From contig NC_084668.1 of NCBI RefSeq assembly GCF_028389875.1, forward strand, positions 16,635,993-16,699,992: a stretch of 64,000 bases of DNA. The letters run 5' to 3'. The position numbers and the translations under genes are program-made. Of the stretch, positions 35,101 through 47,945 are shown piece by piece. The DNA is from Rhea pennata (taxonomy: Eukaryota > Chordata > Aves > Rheiformes > Rheidae). Position 1 is the stretch's first letter, and the number at the start of each line of letters is the position of its first letter. The notes under the pieces are model-generated. The model ran no database searches and had not been told where the DNA came from. It saw nothing but the letters and a program-made list of their open reading frames with translations.

Positions 35101-36617
35101 TGATAAAGAGGATGGAGCATACGCTTTGAACAGTTTGGGCTAATCTGTGTGTTTTGGAGGCACTCAGAACATCAAACAAGTTCAGGCAATCTAGAAAGAT
35201 TAAGATCTGAATCACAGATACGTGAGTGAGATTTTTTTCTTCTCCCTCTAAAACCATTGTCCAGTTTGTGTAGATCTGAAAATTGTTAGGAAAATGTTTA
35301 TACAGGAGAATACATACACACATACCTGCATACACACACATATACATGTGCATGCAAACACATATATTTGTGTGCAACTATTAAAAAAATGCCAACAGGT
35401 AGTGAAATCATGTGCCTGAGACTGAAACATAATTATGAAAAAAACCAGTATTTCACCCTTGGAGTAAAAATTCCAGAGGGAAAAATGACACAGAAATGGA
35501 ACTGACCGGGCAAATCTGAGAGGCCACCTCAACAGAAGTGCTGAAAGGGAAGAGAGAGAACAGCAGGTATTGACACTTCGTGTTGAGGTAAAATGTGATT
35601 TCTTCCTGAAGTGTTTGTTGTTTTCTGGACAATGTCCCTTGAAAGCAGCTTTCTTTGCGATGGTGGAAGCAACTTTCAAGCAGCCATGTACAGCTAGCTG
35701 GAGTAGCAGAGCAGCGCTGCAGTGGTGAGTGTAATAGAACTAGTGAGGGCTAGGTGGCATACTGGATACGCTGGATACTCACCTCCAAAGACTTTCTTCT
35801 ACATCCAGCAAAGGCTGGGCTGAATTAAATTATCTCTTTGCAGGCAGCTTTCTGTGTCATTAAAAAAACAAAGCAAGCGATGCTTCCAGTGAAGACAGCA
35901 TCAATGTTTTGCTTTCTAACATGCCTCCTGGGGGTATCAATTTTAAACCACATGTAGAAATCGAGTCTCCCCTCACCAGATCAGTGTCTGGGTGTTCTGC
36001 ATGGCTGGGTTGGCTGTTTCACATTACCAAGGCTTGGTGGCCAAAATTTCCAGCAATAATTGGTGACTGGAGCACTTCCATGCTTGTGTGGCCTACCTGA
36101 GTCACCTTAACAGGTAGGGAGATTCAGTAAGTGAGAAATATCAGCTCTTGAGCATCATGAGGTACTTTGAGTCCTTCAGAAGTACCAAAGCATAAAGTCT
36201 ATGTTGGAGTCTAATATGGATATTTAAATGACAATGACAGAAATTACTCTCAGGATAAATTCCTCTTGCCTGCGCACAGAATAAATTATTTTCTTCTGCT
36301 AACAGAAGACACATGTTTCATCATGAAAGGACAATACAGGTTCTCCTTTGCTACTCTATGGCTGGTGCTGAGAGCAGAGGTCCTTGTATTGCTTGCGCTT
36401 CTCCAGCTACCTGAATGCAGTCTCTGAACGCAGGCCGAGCAGCTTGGCATCTCTCCCAGCACATGTGCACGGCCCAGCACTGAGCAGCACACAGTGACCA
36501 ACTGCCTGTCCAAGCAGACAGCAGGCATAGGTCTGACTATGGGGACATGCTTCCTCGGGACATCAGGGAGCACATTTTGGCTCCAGGGGGGAGGCTGGTA
36601 TGCTTTCAGAGACTCTA

Positions 36618-36690
36618 GATGACTGGAGACAAGTTGCAAAAGCCATTTCAGTTTCCCTATCTGTGCAACAAATGAAGCTTCTGTATCTTC
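36618..36690 (+). mobile_element. MIR-like ancient SINE fragment
   Basis: The order ACAAGTTGCAAAAGCCATTT, CAGTTTCCCTATCTGTGCAA, CAAATGAAG matches the MIR core (GGCAAGTCACTTAACC...CAGTTTCCCCATCTGTAAAATGAGG) on the + strand, with many differences. Confidence 0.5.
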
Positions 36691-39600
36691 AAGGCGACTG
36701 GGTAGGTTTAAACGGCTTAGAAAGCAGTTGTAGATCTTCATGTCAGCGCTCTGCAAGCTCAAAATATCCTTGTGATTCTCTCACTTTTTACGTCCACCTT
36801 CCCCCACTCCTTGCTACCCACATTCTATTTTAGTTATTAATTGTTTTAGATTCAGACAATGCCTCTCCTTTGGCCTCAGGCAGACACACTGGCTGAATCA
36901 CTAAAACACTTTAACACACATCTGCTGAGGCAGCAAAAATCAGTATCTCTCGCTTTTTTTTTTCTTGCTCTCTCTCTGCCTCTCCAGTATCACAGTCAAA
37001 AGGTGACTGAGACACTAAGTAGAACTGGAACTGGCTGAAAAGGGAAAGTGCTCCCAGCTGAAGTGCAGAAAACACCTGCATCTAATAAAAACAAATGAGA
37101 AACATCATCAATAACCAGAAGAAAAAATGGTATAAATAAAAAGAAGAGTATAAATTCAGATGGTCTCTGGAAAACTTGAACAGATGCCCTAGCCTGCTGT
37201 CTTCTGGAGGTATTGTGTAATTATTTACCTTGTAGTGCATTAAAATACAGGGGGTTGCTGTGTCACTCTGGTGTACAGAAAGGAGCTTTAGAAAACTTGC
37301 TGTGCAGCTGGATACCATGGTGATGGGTGACCCAGAATACATTAGATAGTTACTGTTGTGGGAGGGAGGGCTCCTCTTGGAAGAAGCAGGTGTTGTCAGA
37401 AAGATGTTCCTTTCTGTCCCTTTAAGTTTTTGCAGGCTTTGCATCTGACATGAATATTTAGGTGAGAAAATATACTTGGATTTGACTGAGAAACCAGAGG
37501 TCCCTTACAGGGTGTGCTGGCTGCGATGCAGGGGATGCACTTTGTGGGCTGCCTATGTGATCACGTGCATGTACTGCCTGGCCCTGTGAACTGGCAGGGA
37601 GCAGTGGTTTGCCTGGAGGAGATGCTCAGGCTGACTGTGATCACCAGCTCCCTCTAAGAGCCTACTGTCAAGCCTGCTATGCATGTTTGTTCCTTAACCT
37701 TTGTGAAGCACCTGAGGAGTTGGTGTAAAAATAACCTCTTGGGCCCTGTTGAAGTTTTCTTTTTTCTTGTCTCTGTATCACTCTGGACTACCTCCTGAAT
37801 CAATAGCTGTGCATAAGCTGATATGGTTTTGTGGTTTTCATTTCCTTTTGCATTGCCACTAGTCTGGAAATATTCATGTCAGATTGGTATCACCATCAAG
37901 AACACACCAAAGCATCTTTTCCAGGACAGCTGTGGGGATGTAGCCCACTGAGAGCCCTGCAGCGTGGGTGTCTGACTGCACCATTGACAGGAGTGGGTAT
38001 GAGTGCTTTGGAGGCTTTCTAGAGATAAGGAGGCATTACAACTATAGCCTGGCACTGAAGAGAGCTCAGAAACCAGACTGTCTCTTCTGCAGAGTTGCTG
38101 CAGAAGTTCCTGGGATACCCAAATTACTCTTGAGATTTGGGGATGAGCACAACTGGCTGCTCCCTTTGATAGCCCTCTTGGCTAGGGAAAACGCCTTCCT
38201 TTCTCCTTCCTTTAAGACCTCTGCATCTTGCAGAGCTTTCTGTTGTGTGGTGGGATGTCTGACATCCTCCTTTAGTAAGTATCCACAAGGAGTAGAGCAG
38301 TTTTTTGGTTTAAAGGAGGATTAAGAACTTCATCAGTCGAATTCAGATTGTAACTTAAGACTTTCAGCTTCCCTGCTGCAAAACATTAAAAAAAAAAAAA
38401 ATTGTCTCCATCCTGTCCCAGAGACACACAAGGAACTTCATCCATGAAGGTCTGCAGAGTCCTCTAAGGTGAGCAATATGTGTAGCAGCATTTTGAGGCT
38501 CCTGTTGAGACAATGGAGACAGGAGCTCCTGTGATGGGGACGCAGGCTCATGCAAGACTGGATGGAGACAGACACAAATCAGAGGGGCCCACAAACACTG
38601 CTTGGTTACCTCCTCTTCTTAGCTGCCAGTAACTGACCTGGATGTGGGCTTATGATTATATCCCTTAAGTAATTCCCTGGACTTCCCCTTACCCTCACTC
38701 TGTAATTATTCATAGTTATTTTCTAATGGCTGTCCTGCCACTTGTTTTCTTTTTGGCTTTCTTCTTCTGAGTAATGAAAACACATCAATGGCCTTTTTCC
38801 AAGAACAGTTATTAGAGCAGTCACCCCTGCCTATTCCCCTCCCCTCATTTAAAACCTATCAAGCTCCACTAGATTTGTGGCCAGAATTTGCATTGAATTA
38901 CTATTTTGGGGTTGCCAAGAAAGCAAAACTAGAAAGTTTGGGGGAGAAAAAAAGAGAAGAGAGAAAGTTATAATCTTCCCAGATCATTATTAATTATATT
39001 TAAAATAATTACAGCATTCCAGACAGCTACACTGCTGACAAGCAGGAAGATCAGCTCTTGCGGGGGAACCTGTACATGTGTTTTAGTCTTTGCTTTACCA
39101 TGAGAACAAGCCCTTCATGACACACAGCTGATGCTGGGACACTTCCATTCCCGGTGAGCTGGAGATACCAACATGTAGAGCAGAGAGGGCTGATGGTCTC
39201 ACATGCAACAGCAGAGCTTGCTCCCCTGAATGGACATGCCAATCCTAGCTTGACATGCCAATCTGCCTCCTCCTCTGAGGCCAAATTTCAGTGCTGTGTT
39301 TTGTTAACCCATTCCTGTGACAAGGGGCAACAAGACCAGCACATGGCAGAGGCTGAAGGCAGGATGCAGACCTAGGGGTGATTGTCTACAACAGTTAGGA
39401 AAGGCAAAGAGGAATTAAAAAATATCTTCTTCCACTTTTGTGATGAACTGCGTCTAATTCTGATCTTCTGGGAATGTGTCCTTGCATCGATGGGTGTAAT
39501 AGATGAACACAGTAACAGAGCAAACCCTTCAAGTTGGAGCATTACTGATTTATCCAGAGGGGTGTAGCAACTGGCGAAGGGAGTGGAAACATCAAAAGAC

Positions 39601-41339
39601 ACATGGCTCTCACCTGACCAGACTATTTTCAGAGGTCCCCATCCTTCCCACACAGTCTCCTATGCTTTGCCAGTGTGCTCAGTTCCCTGACAAGTCTCTC
39701 CCTTGTACCACAGCTCGTTATTATCTGCTCTCCTCACTTGTGCTTGACGTACCCTACTTGAAAACCTCTTCTCCTATTCCAAGCCAGAGGTGTGGGGATC
39801 TAAATACTCACCAGAAGCAAAACCTCAAAGGCATTAAAATAGCATGTTTTGTCAGTGACCCAGCTACCTGCATTTTCAGAGCTGTCCCACCTCAGACCAT
39901 CAAAAGCCTTGTATCCCACATATTCACACCTGGAATGTGATATATTTTCTCTCTTACATTAAATGTCTTCCCAGAAACTATATATCAAGCAGACCACTCT
40001 GTGAAGAGCAGAAACACCCACTTACCAGTGGGTGAACATTTTTATACAACATCTGCTTCATCTCTAGCCTGTGAATTCTGATCCTCAAGAGTAAGCTAAA
40101 ACAATACTGACTCTTGAACTAAAATTCATAACTCTCCTGGCTGTGACAAATCATGGCCTCAACAAGACATATTCATTTTATAGCACATTACAGCTTCCCC
40201 TACAATTTACCCATCCTGTAGGATCCTAAAAGCAATAATTATCTGTATGTATGTCCATCCAGGACCAACAGCTGTCCCGCCTCTCCTTTTCTAGCTTCCT
40301 TTTCCACTCCACTGTTGCCAGCTCTATTAGCAGACAACCATAGAAATCAAAACAGAAAGCCAGATGTGGTATCTGTAAGTCAAATACATATCTTTCTTGC
40401 ACTCCTGACAAACTACTTGCAGAGGTAGCCCCCCTTACTACCCCGATTGCACAGCAGTAGCCATGTTACACATAGGCCAAGAGATGCAGGGCCTCACTAG
40501 CATGTGCTAACCTAACTCATTTGGTTGCCATAGTATGGCCAAGGTGAGATTCAAATACTTGTTACTGCAACCACACCTGTGTGGCTTGTTCTTGAGATCA
40601 CACCATGGGTTTGTAGGGCACAAGTTCAGCAAGCAGCCAGATGCCTGTCATGTTAACTTTAGAATTATTTACAGTCACAATTTTTCTTTCCTGTAAAGAT
40701 GTCATGAGATCTAGGAAATCTGGTGGAGACATTCACTGCTTCCAGAATGGATGGGCCATCTCTGGGCTTTCTTGGAAGTGAGGGTGTACCTCACATGGTC
40801 TCAGCCTCAAAAGGCTTGTCCCTGATGTGGCAGAATGCATAAATAATGGAGAACAACTGGAAAAATGAGCAAAGTTCTTTGGAAAGTTGAATATCCAGGA
40901 GAGTTCTATGTAGGGGAGTCAGTTACAGAGGTGAGAGGGGAATTATGGCCAGCTCAGACCTTGCAGGACCAAGAGACTTTGATGTCTGTGCGTGAATTCT
41001 ATGTCAGAGCTGGCCTGACCAAATCTGGCTCATTCTCCAAGTGCATAAGGTTGTGGTTGGTGAAAGAAGACCTGTTCAGCCTGTGAACAAAGCATTCTTT
41101 CCCTTGCACTGTTTTCCCTAGGAAATGTCCTGACTCCTCTTTAGGTCCTGCTGGCCTTCCCAGTGGAGCAGAGCATCACTAATGGTCGACCTAACAAGAG
41201 TCCTTGCCACTTTTCCAGCCTCTTAACATTCTCTGACAAATAGCCTCTTTGATATATCAGCCTGAAGAGTTGAAACTGGCCCATAAAATCTGTCATTGTT
41301 TCATTCAATATTAAAAGAAATAATAAAAAGGAGATACTA

Positions 41340-41391
41340 ATATATACACATATATACGTACATACATATATATACATATATATATGTATAA
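41340..41391 (+). repeat. TA/CA-rich microsatellite
   Basis: A degenerate ATAC/ATAT repeat of about 50 bp, close to the GA repeat at 41.6 kb. Confidence 0.8.
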
Positions 41392-41580
41392 AGAAGGTAA
41401 CTCAGAGCACACATCAAAGGCCTGAACTTAGTCCAAGCCATCACTTCCTTTTTTCTTCTTTCCTCTTTTTTTGATTCTCCACAGACCCATATGAAATAAG
41501 TTTCACAACCTGGGGAAGGCACATAGCTTTCTCTGCTCTAGTCTTATTTTCCTTTTACAGCTGTGCTCTGGTAGACCCTA

Positions 41581-41638
41581 AGAGAGAGAGAGAGAGAGAG
41601 GGAGGGAGAGAGAGAGAGAGGGGAGAGAGAGAGGGAGA
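41581..41638 (+). repeat. (GA)n microsatellite
   Basis: A nearly pure GA dinucleotide run with a few GGGA interruptions, about 58 bp. It is a homopurine tract on the + strand. Confidence 0.9.
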
Positions 41639-43711
41639 ATGGGTGACATGTTTGTGCCTAGCACTAATGCTGACTGCTTGGAAAAGCTAGTGGGAGGGTA
41701 AGCGGAAAACACAAGTGTCTCAGCTGGAGCCAGCACTCTCATGAGTTTGTGCTGGGAAACAGTTATAGTTCTTGTACTTTGCAGCACTGGGAAATGTAGT
41801 GACTCAACACGCTCATGCTAGTGGGTGATGTCTTCATGTTATGATGCATCTAATTGTATCAAGAATTAATTCAGTATTCTCCCCATGTGCTCAGTCAAAC
41901 CAGAGGCATGCTCTGGTATATGTGATGTTGCATCTCTGAAGGCACTGTTCGCAATGCTCTGCTGCCTTTGCTGCATCTCAAGAAAACATCAGCTAGCTGC
42001 TTGCTGCTTAGTGAGGGAAAGGTAATGAGAACAAGGCTAGGAAAGTTAGCCCTCACAGGAAAAGGAATTCCAATGAGCTTTTCTATAGCAGTGGGTCTCA
42101 CATCCCTTTGGGACCCATAGACACTGGCTGCCATCCCTCTGTTTGGAGCAAAGTCTGCTATAAATAGTGCCCTAAGATATTGGGCTTCCTCTAGGGCAGC
42201 TAATTTTTGCACTTCAGATGGGAACCTGGGAATGAACTAGCATACGTAAAATGGACAACACAGGGTAAGCGCTCAAGAGAAATGTGCATCAACTTGACAG
42301 GGTAGACTTAGAAATACAGTGCCATGAACAGCAAGTAGTTTCCACTGAATTAAGAAGAACAGCAGAGATCTTTTCCTTGCCTGCAGAATGAAAGTTCTGG
42401 AGAGCCCTTTCTTAGTGTTGAAATGTCACATTAGAAAACTGCACAGTAAACAAGCACCCTGGCAATGGTACTAACTCTGCTGACATTCATATACCAGAGA
42501 ATGATGGATTCTTCCTCAGGAGAACAAGAATTTAATATCTGAGCAAAAACCTGTGCATGAATTTAGGCCAAAGGAATAAATTCATGCCTCCTACTTGCCT
42601 TCACTTTTATGGCCCATTTGTACTCTTTTTCCTGAGTTTTCATCAGCCTCTTCAATCTTCCTGCAGAAATCTCTCAAGATAGCCTGATCCAATGTAAACT
42701 CTACTGTAGCAGCTTTCCCAGGTGAATGGCTCCTGTAACTATTCTCTCTGCTCTAACTCTGCCTCAAGCAGACTACTTACTGTCAGATCCTTGAGGTTTT
42801 TTTAAGGTTTCCAATTCTACGAATGGTACTGTTCTTTACTTTCCCCATCGCTTTAAGACCTCTTTGTCTGTCTCTTAAACTCTTATCTTTTCAAACAGTG
42901 GGCAAAATTTTCAGCTTTTGTATTATATATCTTGCTGTCTACTGAAACCTTCCTAAACCTGAACACATCAAGTGGAGTGGTAAAGGATATTGGAGAAGTC
43001 ACAGTGCAGGCTATGTAGGACCTTCATCTCCATCCTTCCACCATCTCATCCTTCCAAATCAATGTAGTAGCCTGTACACCTTAATTATCTATGTATGCAG
43101 ACTCCATACCATCTCTCTTTACTCATCTACAAGTTGCTTGCCTAATTCAAGGTAGCTGTTGATTTTTTTCAGAATTGACATTAGGTGTGGGGGGATTTGA
43201 GATGTCCCCAGGCCTAAGAGTTTTGGCAGATGTTCAAAAATCACATTCTTGCCTTTTCCAGGTTTACTGGACTGAGTGGAGACTGCTCCAGTCCTCACAA
43301 GGCAAGTGCCTTCAATTCTTCCTCTGAAATAGCCTGTCTTTTGTGCCTTGGACTCCTGCTGGTTTTCCAGCAAGCTCTGGAGCACTCTGATTGATGGCTG
43401 CTCGGCTTCCAGGATCAGGCAGGACCGGATGGCTGCAGTCACCCTGGTATGGCTGTAGCCTGCATGGGATGGCCTCAGTTCACTTACGTCTGTATCCATT
43501 CCAGCTAGTGAAATAGCCAGAAAGGCAGTTCTTTTAGCTGAAAGGGTAGCTGGAGAATGGCCTTAGACAAAGTTTGGACTCAGGACTTTGCTCCTGGAGC
43601 TGCCTGGATACGGTTGTAACTGAGCATGATGTAAGTGGCTGCTGAGTTACCATCCCTAATCTTTTCCCTCTGTATCATAAGCAGTTTCCATAAGCATCAT
43701 GAGACCAACTC

Positions 43712-43734
43712 AAAAAAAAAAAAAAAAAAAAAAA
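43712..43734 (+). repeat. A23 homopolymer
   Basis: A run of 23 A followed by GAAAAAAAG in the upstream intergenic region. Confidence 0.88.
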
Positions 43735-44789
43735 GAAAAAAAGCCCTCTGTTGAGGGAACAGATTAGTTAAGCGACTACATTTCCTCTACATCAAATGGC
43801 TGAAGACACACAGGTTTCCTGGTTTCCAAGGCACCGTAAAATGAAATACAATAAGAAGGGGGGATGAGATTAATGGCGAAAACGTCATACTCTGCTCTCA
43901 GCCAGAGCAGCCGCACCAAAAGTGATGGGACTGCGCCAGTGGAGCTATGTGCAGGATCTGGCCTTGGATCTGTTAAATGAGGACATTACCAGAGTACCAG
44001 ATTACAAAGCTGAGGTCTCCGAAGCAAATCCTGCTAAAGTAGAAAGGATTTGTTAGAAGGCTGCAAGGTCAGAAAAGCAAGATTATTGGTTTAGCAGCCT
44101 TCTGCTGTGCTGGGGACCCCAGGCAATGGCAAGCATAGCACTGCCCATAGTTTCACATTTTTCACTTTGTCATTTAAAAGCCTGTAAAAGCAAAACGAGA
44201 CATGCTCATTTCTTTCTCTTCAATATTTGCACAGTTGGAGTCATTCTTGCTCCATGCTTCCCCCCTCCCCCCAGAAAGCAAGTGCTTCAATGCTTTTATT
44301 TTCTAAATAAACTGAACATGCCCACACAAGTGTGCCCACGAATATTAGCAGCCCAGAGCGCATGACCACAACAACAAACCATTTTATAGTGCAGTGTTCA
44401 TGAATATCCTGTTCAGAGCACCAGAGTCCCCTCTTCATAAACAGCTCTATAGTTTCTGTTAACAAGCAGCCCTCCAATAATAATCTGTTCAAGCCCTGTA
44501 CCCTTGAGCAACCTCCTAATAAAAGACCCCACTATCTCTGTGCAACTCAGCCACAATTAATCAACGTGGCTCAGGGCTCACAAATTGCTTTCCCCCTTGC
44601 CAGCTGTTGCTTCTGAGTGACTCTACAATAACAAACCAAGATCCACTGCTGGCAAAATCACCAGATTTTTTTTTCTGAATACCTCAAAACTGTTTTATAA
44701 ATAATTTTTTCCCTAGTCATTTCAGCAGTTAAAATTTATGGCCAGCACTTTGGTTAATATGAGCACAAAGACATTTCACTTTGGCAACA

Positions 44790-45110
44790 TTGTGCGGATC
44801 CCTTTGAGCAAGCGAAGCGCCCGACCAGGAAACAGCTGGTGCACCCAAAGCCCAGCTCTCACCTCCAAGGGCTTGGGCTTCCGACCAATCCCGTGTCGCC
44901 ACCTGGCTCTGTGCCGACCAATCCTGCCTCGCCACCTGGCTCTGCCGCTGACCAATCCCGCGTCGCCACCTGGCTCTGTGCCGACCAATCCTGTTTGGCC
45001 ACACACACTCCGCGGCCTCTGCGGCCCCCTGAGGTGAGGGTGGTGCTGCAGGCCTCGGGGAGGGTGATGGCCGGCTGTTCCTTGGCTGTTGTTTGTGGGC
45101 CCCGCTGCAA
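44790..45110. promoter_or_regulatory. Isolated CpG-rich patch in the upstream gene desert
   Basis: About 300 bp rich in C, G and CpG stands alone inside AT-richer intergenic DNA, 12.7 kb from the inferred IGFBP5 start. It contains the tandem CCAAT array. No TATA box, LTR boundary or known exon was recognised. It could be an orphan CpG-island promoter, an enhancer, or a solo LTR with U3 direct repeats. Confidence 0.5.
44881..45003 (+). repeat. 33-bp tandem repeat carrying four CCAAT boxes
   Basis: Units start at 44881, 44914, 44948 and 44981 (the last truncated). Each begins CCGACCAATCC or CTGACCAATCC, and the first three contain GCCACCTGGCTCTG. CCAAT pentamers fall at 44885, 44918, 44952 and 44985, spaced 33, 34 and 33 bp. 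The units differ at several positions, so the array is not a recent duplication. Confidence 0.85.
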
Positions 45111-45329
45111 GTTGTCTGGGAGCCTGCATAACCTGGCCTGGACAAAGCCCAGATGTCCCAAACCAGGGGGATGTCTTCCATGTTACTCCCAGGAGCAGGC
45201 TGTGGCCTATGTGACCTGGCCTAGGTCTGGAAGATGCTGCCATAGCTGTGACAAGGAGGGCACTAGCAACGAAATAGCACAGTCACCTGCTAGTGCTTGA
45301 GCCCATGCCCTGTTTAATTTACGTGTACA

Positions 45330-45360
45330 GGTGTAGCCATAACGTGTGTTTTGCTACACC
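45330..45360. other. Perfect 8-bp inverted repeat
   Basis: GGTGTAGC (45330-45337) and GCTACACC (45353-45360) are perfect complements around a 15-nt spacer. It may be a remnant of a transposon end, a protein-binding palindrome or chance. Confidence 0.5.
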
Positions 45361-45784
45361 CCAATTTTGTATAGATTTACTGGTGTCTCAGTGGCTCCAC
45401 TCCTGAGTGATGTACCTCCTGCTGCAGGTACTTAATTTCAGTATCTCTTATCCATTTGATTTCCAATTTTCATGAAAATTGTAGGAATATTAGATCTTCA
45501 AAGACCTTGCAATGCTGACAGATTTTGTTGAAAAGGACCAATGAGTTGAAAAATTGGTGCAAAATAATGGGCGAACAGACACACGAGTGACCCAGTGCGT
45601 AAATATCAGCTAAACATCCTTCAGTCCATGGTGTTTGGTGTCATAGCATCCTGGCGGCATTATAATTGTGTCCTTCATAAACCTCCACCATAGTCTGCAG
45701 CCTGGAATCAGTCCTGTTTCACCTGGTTTTAGACCTGGGGTTGAAATGAATTTTTAAAACAGAGGAAAGCACAAAGAGCTGGCA

Positions 45785-45895
45785 CACAGTGGGGTCTGGG
45801 CTCTGATCTCTCCAGAGCGACTGACTCATTCTGTGATCTTCGGCAAGGCTGTTGACCTGCCTGTGCTTTGTGCTACACAGCTGGAAAATGGATTT
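45785..45895 (+). mobile_element. MIR SINE fragment
   Basis: The + strand follows MIR: GGCTCTGATCTC, then CTGTGATCTTCGGCAAGGCT, GTTGACCTGCCTGTGCTTTG and CAGCTGGAAAATGGAT. Compare the MIR core with GTGTGACCTTGGGCAAGT, TTAACCTCTCTGTGCC and CATCTGTAAAATGGGG. It is followed by a T10A8 run. Confidence 0.7.
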
Positions 45896-47854
45896 TTTTT
45901 AAAAAAAATGCAATGGGAACTTTGCTGAAGAGAGCAGATGCTGAGATTTCCTAGATAAACAAATCACCCAAGGCCTGCCACTTCCTCCCTCTGCACAATT
46001 ATTCTCTCTTTTTCTGCATCTTATAGTTCAAGGAAGAAACAATTTAAAGTGGAAAGTCTGGGGCTATGTTTTCTTACGTGTCCTGGATCCTGCTTTAACT
46101 GTGAAAATGTTCAAAGTGAAAACTTGACCTGGCAACAGTTTCTAAATGACCTCGCTTTGGCTGTGAAATCCACTTGAGCTTTGCAGAAGCAGATTTTTAT
46201 GGTCTTCTCTGGTAGAGGAACAAAAAGATTTTTTATTATTATTATTATTTTTCTTCAAGAGGAATCTTTATACAGTCTGCGTGTTATGTTTTCTCCCAGT
46301 GCTCAAGGTCAAATTAGCAGTTCTTTTCTCACTGTTCCCCACTCACTTTATATCACTCGAAAAAATAAATCCCATTTCCTCTCTGCAGATGCTCCATAGC
46401 AGTAGAGAAAAATGACAGAAGTACAAACAGTCAGTGTTAAAAATCTGTCATTGCAGCCATACACAGCGAAGTTTTACATCTAGGCAAGGCAGTGGCTATA
46501 ATTAGAAGCACAGTATTTGTGAGAGGGGCTTGACTGGCTGGAGTTGCAGTTTATGTTTTACTGGCTCATTTTCTAGAGGACAATGCAATTGCTAATGTTG
46601 ATGTGATGGTTTATTCTTTCCCAAGGTGTAAAATGGGTACATCCATTAACAGTATTGCTTCTCTGACACAGGAAGCCTGTCATTACCTATGAGAGTCACA
46701 AGCCTTTCAGGAGCTGTCACCCCACAGCTGATGTAATCTTGTAGCTTAAAGTTGTTAGTTATAATTACTTAAAGGAGGTGTGACAAACACATCCTAACTC
46801 AAAGGGGTAATGATTCATGGACACTGTCTACTATCCAGGACTACTGGATCTGGACTCCCTATAATGCAAGCCATGGTACTGGAGATAAACACCTCCAGTG
46901 GCTTAACTTCCAGCCATAGTCCAAATGTGGCTTAAGATACCACTGAAGTGGAGATTTGGTATTAATGGTCTCCAGTTCAGTAGTTTGTGCAGAATCAGAA
47001 GCTGTGACGGAACATCTGGGACTGAGCTGGAACTAACTTGATCCTCCTAAAGCACCCTATGCCAAAAGGCCTCTACTGAACTCCGCAGTAACTTGTTGCA
47101 GGCTATTTTTGCTAGGGCTGTGTATGCAGCACCAACAACATAGTAGTAGAAAAAGGGCTGAGGAGGCTTCACTGTGCGTGGTAGTGGTTGTCTGCATATA
47201 CAGCCAGCATTTGTTGTCACTTGGCAGACACCCATGAGGGCATGCAGCTCTAGAAGTTAGGATTTAGGTGCCTAGACCCTGATATGAAATTGAGCTTTAG
47301 GTAATAACTAATACTAAATGATACATTAAAAGCAATAGGTATCCAGAATGGACCAATCCTGACCTGAAAAATAATTGTCTTTCCTTCTTTGTGTGACTCC
47401 TGGAAGGGAGAGCCATGTTTCTGACACTGATTCTCCCTGTGGTCATGTCATCTTAACTTCCTAGCCTCATGCAGTGGAGATAATAAATACTTCCTTTTAG
47501 TTTGCCAGCTAGTACGTGTGTTTCATAGACTTGGACTGGGGACAGCATGTGTGAGGAGTCATTCCCATTAAGCATGGGAGGTGGTTATCATGGTTTGGAG
47601 GAGGGAGGAGAAGAGAATTTAGTTATGAGTAGCTGCTCTGGGTTATACCAGTTGGATCCCAGATTATGGTCTCTAATCTCTTAGTTATGAGGATATACAT
47701 GGCCAGTATTTCCAGTGTTGTGAATGAGACATCACATTATCAGGATCAAGAGTGTAACACACTGAGGAAAGGGAGACACGCCAATGACATATTGCAGTAT
47801 TATCTTTTATTTCTGTACATTCTCTTTCAATCAGTCTGTTTCATCTAGTGTTTT

Positions 47855-47945
47855 ACACATGATTTTGGACTCCTTGGGGGCAAAGACTATCTTTTAGCTG
47901 TGTTTGTACACGCCCTGAAACAATGAGGTCATGTTCTTGATGAAG
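47855..47945 (+). mobile_element. Ancient amniote interspersed-repeat tail (MIR/L2/CR1 type)
   Basis: The order GACTCCTTGGGGGCAAAGAC, TATCTTTTAGCTGTGTTTGT, ACACGCCCTGAAACAATGAG matches a common old amniote repeat tail (CTCCTTGGGGGCAGGGACT...TGTTTGTACAGCGCCTAGCACAATGGGG). Family assignment by eye is uncertain. Confidence 0.5.

Larger units (their letters stand above)
32104..44780. other. Upstream intergenic region of IGFBP5, proximal part
   Basis: The first kilobase continues the GC-rich promoter neighbourhood, with G-rich clusters near 32210. Beyond that the sequence becomes AT-richer and unique. Recognised items are one MIR-like fragment (36.6 kb), degenerate CA/TA microsatellites (35.3 and 41.3 kb), a GA microsatellite (41.6 kb) and an A23 run (43.7 kb). 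No exon of a known gene was recognised; open frames are short and isolated. Confidence 0.6.

Noticed and set aside
42088..42125. CAGTGGGTCTCAC-like hAT (Charlie-type) terminal sequence
   Set aside because: The similarity covers about a dozen bases and no matching opposite end or target duplication was found.
43119..43499. A 126-codon ATG-started minus-strand frame
   Set aside because: It is fairly long for this AT-rich region, but I recognise no domain, no retroelement protein and no splice context. It is probably a chance opening.
44729..45300. Open frames of 100-155 codons on both strands in the CpG patch
   Set aside because: They translate the 33-bp tandem repeat in several frames and end in low-complexity sequence. 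GC richness removes stop codons; no protein family is recognised.
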